From JBAXGE01 sp044344145 (lineage in GTDB: Bacteria; Planctomycetota; Phycisphaerae; WQYP01): DNA of 7,961 nucleotides. Under the pieces are notes generated by a model. That model was given only the letters and a program-made list of their open reading frames with translations, did not search any database and was not told the DNA's origin. Made by a program: the position numbers and the translations under genes. Of this stretch, positions 6,078 through 7,961 are shown piece by piece. The stretch is taken from positions 1 through 7,961 of the forward strand of contig JBIJDM010000139.1 of NCBI GenBank assembly GCA_044344145.1, given 5' to 3'. Every line of letters begins with the position of its first letter. Within the stretch, counting starts at the first letter, position 1.

Positions 6078-7399
6078 GTCTTGCCGTCGGCACGTTTACT
6101 CCCCTTTACAGTTGTTGCGATAAGTGCAGTATGGTGCAAAGCCTTGCTAGCATTGGCTAAAGCCTGTTCACCGTCTTTTGTGTGTCCGCTATCGCCAGCC
6201 TCTACACTTGTGCAGTATGGTATCATCAAGTGTGGCATTTGGCGGGTATTTATCCCCACATTGTCCCCAAGGTCCCCCGTAGCGTCCGCCGTGCCTGTGG
6301 CCCTTTGCTGGTCGTCGCTGGTCCGGGTGGGGATGCTCATATCCCCAATAGCCGCCGATAGGTCCGTCATGCTCAAATTCGTGTAGGTCTTCATGGTCAG
6401 GCGGATATCGCTATGCCGTGCCAGTTGCATGGCCATCCGAGGCGCTACGCCCGCCCGGTTCAGGTTCGTGATATACGTATGCCGCAGGGCATGGAAGTCC
6501 GCCCGACGTCCTTGGTCGTCTTCGTAGGCAATCTTGGCCGCCGCCAGATAGGCGCGGTGGTTGGCCATACTGGGGACCGTCAGGACCGCCGCCAAGGGGG
6601 TGGCCGGGTGGGCTTGCCATTGTTGGCGCAGGTCCTGCACCAAGTCGGGATGCAGGGGGAGGGTATCGGCCTTGGCGTTCTTCGTGGTGGTCGCGCGTAA
6701 CTGAACGAACGGACGAACGGCGTCTAGGTGCAGGTCCCCCCATTGCAGCGCTACCGCCTCCGCCCGCCGCAGACCCGTCAGCAATATGACGCGATAGCAC
6801 AAACGATGTTCCGGGGTGGCCGCGTTCAGCAGTCCGACGACTTCATCATCGGACAACGCCCGCCGCGCCCGCCGGATATCTTCATGCTCGGGGAGTTTAT
6901 CCACCTTGCAGGCGTCCGCCGCGTGTTGGTGGGGGCAATAACTCATCCGCTCCGCCCAGCGCAGGAAAGCCTTGCAGCGCTCCAAATAGCCGTTCACCGT
7001 GCCGGGGCCGCAGACCTTGGTTTCCCCGGATACGCAGTTGCTCTTGTGGACCTGATCGCGCCATGCCGTCAGCGTCCGCAGTGTCACGTCCGCCAACGTC
7101 GTCGCTGGCATCTCCGCAAATAGCCGCTCCAGTGTGGTCTGGCAGATATAGACCCATTTGCGGTCCCGGCCTTTGGCCGTTTGCTCTTTGGTGTAGGCCC
7201 GCAGAATCTCCCCGATGGGCGCTTTCATGGTGGAGGCGAAGCGGTCCAGACAATCGGCCTCCCCGCGTGCCATCCGGCGCAGGCGGTCCGTGCCTAATTG
7301 CAGCGCCGCCATCTTGTCCCGGCGGGTGGCCGTGCGATACTTCACGTTATCAAAGTAGAATTCCGCCCGCCAGCCTTTGCCATGTTTACTCAAGTGCAT
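6017..7399 (-). CDS. int: Tyrosine recombinase (phage-type integrase)
   Basis: This enzyme integrates and excises the element at tRNA-Asn. From the ATG at 7399 it has 460 residues. The N-terminal part (about 1-55) looks like an arm-binding domain, 60-165 like a SAM-like core-binding domain, and 180-345 is catalytic. Catalytic residues are Arg211 (TGLRRAEA), Lys240 or Lys243 in the beta-hairpin (TTTKNAKADTL), His303 and Arg306 (HALRH), His329 (ARHSDIRLTM) and the nucleophile Tyr339 (MKTYTNL); all are present. GGGAGG (7407-7412) seven bases upstream fixes the start; a TTG at 7438 in frame lies at the expected transcription start. The tail beyond Tyr339 is about 120 residues long and low in recognisable motifs, and its last 20 codons are antisense to the tRNA gene, with the TGA in the D arm. 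Confidence 0.93.
   Translation of the reverse strand: MHLSKHGKGWRAEFYFDNVKYRTATRRDKMAALQLGTDRLRRMARGEADCLDRFASTMKAPIGEILRAYTKEQTAKGRDRKWVYICQTTLERLFAEMPATTLADVTLRTLTAWRDQVHKSNCVSGETKVCGPGTVNGYLERCKAFLRWAERMSYCPHQHAADACKVDKLPEHEDIRRARRALSDDEVVGLLNAATPEHRLCYRVILLTGLRRAEAVALQWGDLHLDAVRPFVQLRATTTKNAKADTLPLHPDLVQDLRQQWQAHPATPLAAVLTVPSMANHRAYLAAAKIAYEDDQGRRADFHALRHTYITNLNRAGVAPRMAMQLARHSDIRLTMKTYTNLSMTDLSAAIGDMSIPTRTSDDQQRATGTADATGDLGDNVGINTRQMPHLMIPYCTSVEAGDSGHTKDGEQALANASKALHHTALIATTVKGSKRADGKTSASRTRTYNIPVNSRMLYH
6036..6077. other. attL region in the 3' half of tRNA-Asn
   Basis: Tyrosine-recombinase elements commonly cross over in the anticodon or T arm of a tRNA gene and carry a copy of its 3' end. 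Here the tRNA is intact, the integrase adjoins its 3' end, and the recombinase reading frame enters it. The attL core should therefore lie between the anticodon loop (6036) and the acceptor end (6077). The exact core needs the attR copy, which is outside the window, so these limits are inferred. Confidence 0.6.
6124..6221. repeat. 12-bp direct repeat near attL, candidate integrase arm sites
   Basis: GTGCAGTATGGT occurs at 6124-6135 and again at 6210-6221, 86 bases apart. Because 86 is not a multiple of three, the copies fall in different frames of the integrase gene, so the match does not come from a repeated peptide. Direct repeats 50-150 bases from the core are the usual form of arm-type binding sites for the N-terminal domain of tyrosine integrases. 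Confidence 0.4.
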
Positions 7400-7406
7400 A
7401 ATTAAG

Positions 7407-7412
7407 CCTCCC
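7407..7412 (-). promoter_or_regulatory. Ribosome binding site of the integrase gene
   Basis: Read on the minus strand this is GGGAGG, seven bases before the ATG at 7399. It is the strongest Shine-Dalgarno match in the window and decides the start codon. Confidence 0.75.
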
Positions 7413-7446
7413 GTGTAAATCTGTTCGTCGTCATCCAACTAGGGCA

Positions 7447-7482
7447 ATTATACAAGCCTGCACAATACAGCGCAAACTTGCG
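7447..7482 (-). promoter_or_regulatory. Integrase promoter with a palindrome over the -35
   Basis: On the minus strand TTGCGC (7475-7470) and a perfect TATAAT (7452-7447) are 17 bases apart. Transcription should begin near 7440, giving a leader of about 40 bases. CGCAA-AC-TTGCG (7471-7482) is a perfect inverted repeat covering most of the -35 box, a good place for a repressor or excisionase-type regulator. It follows that the integrase has its own promoter and does not depend on the primase transcript. Confidence 0.55.
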
Positions 7483-7545
7483 TGGTGGAAGTGACGTAAA
7501 TGGTGCATTTCTATATTATGAAGTCTAACACACACACTAAGGGCC

Positions 7546-7961
7546 TTATATGGGATTTGCGTCATTTGCGTCATTTGCGTCATCTTGTAATTTGACATAA
7601 ACGCCCAACCAGACCAGACCGTCGCCAGTTTTTCCCGCCTCAAAATAGTTGCGCATGGTGTTGTTAAACGTCTTCATGGGCTGTGGCGTGATCTTGGCAT
7701 TTAGGCAGTAAACCTCATAGGCCGCGTACATCTCTTTGCCTGACGTCTTCATCCGTGGATCGCGTCCAATCTGCAATTGGATAAACGCCTCCGCGCTGGT
7801 GCTGGTCCCGCGCAGTAGTCGGGTAGCGTTGGCAATGGCCGCTGATTCTGGCAATCCCCCGGCGGAAAAGTATTTCTTTGCGCCCTCGACCAGCCATGCC
7901 AAGATGCCCTCTGCCTCCGCCTCGAGCTTGTTTAGCAGGTCGGGGTCTACGTCACCAGCGT
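7546..7961 (-). CDS. C-terminal part of a phage/plasmid primase-helicase (D5/P4 type), cut by the window edge
   Basis: The frame is open from the right edge to a TAA at 7546-7548, about 137 codons. The visible part begins DVDPDLLNKLEAEAEGIL and continues AWLVEGAKKYFSAGGLPES, which matches the segment that follows the helicase domain in D5/P4-type replication proteins: a helix ending in GILAW, then the VEGA helix, then a GLP turn. KEMYAAYEVYCLNAKITPQP with MKTFNNTMRNYF resembles the C-terminal winged-helix part that binds the element origin. A TTG at 7902 could be taken as a start, but the homology-like sequence continues past it, so this is an internal codon. The Walker motifs and any primase domain would lie to the right. 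The extreme C-terminus carries DANDANDAN. The 146 bases between its stop and the integrase ATG hold the integrase promoter and no gene. Confidence 0.75.
   Translation of the reverse strand, partial: AGDVDPDLLNKLEAEAEGILAWLVEGAKKYFSAGGLPESAAIANATRLLRGTSTSAEAFIQLQIGRDPRMKTSGKEMYAAYEVYCLNAKITPQPMKTFNNTMRNYFEAGKTGDGLVWLGVYVKLQDDANDANDANPI
7555..7581. repeat. Three tandem copies of a 9-bp unit
   Basis: ATTTGCGTC is repeated three times without mismatch. In the primase frame (minus strand) each unit encodes Asp-Ala-Asn, so a gain or loss of units keeps the frame and only lengthens or shortens an acidic C-terminal tail. Confidence 0.9.

Larger units (their letters stand above)
6036..7961. mobile_element. 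Left end of an integrative element (prophage, satellite or island)
   Basis: The segment starts in tRNA-Asn and runs off the right edge. It holds an integrase and the end of a D5/P4-type primase-helicase, both on the minus strand. This combination is usual for P4-like satellites, prophages and integrative plasmids. No structural, conjugation or cargo gene is visible, so the class cannot be settled. Confidence 0.8.

Noticed and set aside
5426..6160. 244-codon plus-strand frame across the membrane protein, the tRNA and the integrase end
   Set aside because: It runs through the tRNA gene and is out of frame with the membrane protein, which has its own promoter and ribosome binding site.
6411..7123. 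Open frames in other phases inside the integrase gene
   Set aside because: They are composition shadows; the integrase frame carries all catalytic residues.
7400..7438. TTG start for the integrase, 13 codons upstream
   Set aside because: It sits at the predicted transcription start and the ATG at 7399 has a far better ribosome binding site.
7431..7643. 70-codon minus-strand frame containing MTQMTQMTQ
   Set aside because: It is another frame of the 9-bp repeat within the primase gene and covers the integrase promoter.
1..7961. CRISPR array or toxin-antitoxin pair
   Set aside because: No regularly spaced repeats with unique spacers and no recognisable small two-gene cassette are present.

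Overview
The window looks like a chromosomal segment of a GC-rich bacterium, most likely from the Planctomycetota/Verrucomicrobiota/Lentisphaerota side of the tree. That placement is tentative. It rests on two short palindromic repeats of a kind I associate with intergenic repeats in those genomes (52-100 and 3021-3037), and on the general look of the membrane protein and of the integrase. No single gene fixes the taxon.

Positions 1 to about 6035 are ordinary host sequence. A REP-like double hairpin (52-100) lies beyond the 3' end of aroK (shikimate kinase, minus strand). aroK is divergent from queD (6-carboxytetrahydropterin synthase, queuosine pathway), and a 77-bp gap holds candidate promoters for both; queD appears to be leaderless. 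pepF (oligoendopeptidase F, M3 family) follows queD closely. After a second short palindrome comes a one-polypeptide ABC exporter of the MsbA/LmrA type. A terminator-like hairpin, a -10 box framed by palindromes, and a six-helix membrane protein with two buried histidines (possibly ferric-reductase-like) complete the host part. A tRNA-Asn(GTT) gene with its own promoter closes it.

Positions from about 6036 to the right edge are the left end of an integrated mobile element. A tyrosine recombinase gene (minus strand) reads into the tRNA gene, so its last 20 codons are antisense tRNA sequence and its stop codon lies in the D arm. This places attL in the 3' half of tRNA-Asn. Inside the integrase 3' region there is a 12-bp direct repeat that could be a recombinase arm-type site. 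Upstream of the integrase, on the same strand, is the C-terminal end of a D5/P4-type phage or plasmid primase-helicase, cut by the window edge and ending in an (Asp-Ala-Asn)3 tract encoded by a 9-bp tandem repeat. The rest of the element and attR lie outside the window.

The host genes are unrelated housekeeping functions and do not form one pathway. The integrase and the primase are the integration and replication modules of one element. I see no CRISPR array, toxin-antitoxin pair or recognisable defence system. If there is an undescribed system, it would be in the element cargo to the right of this window.
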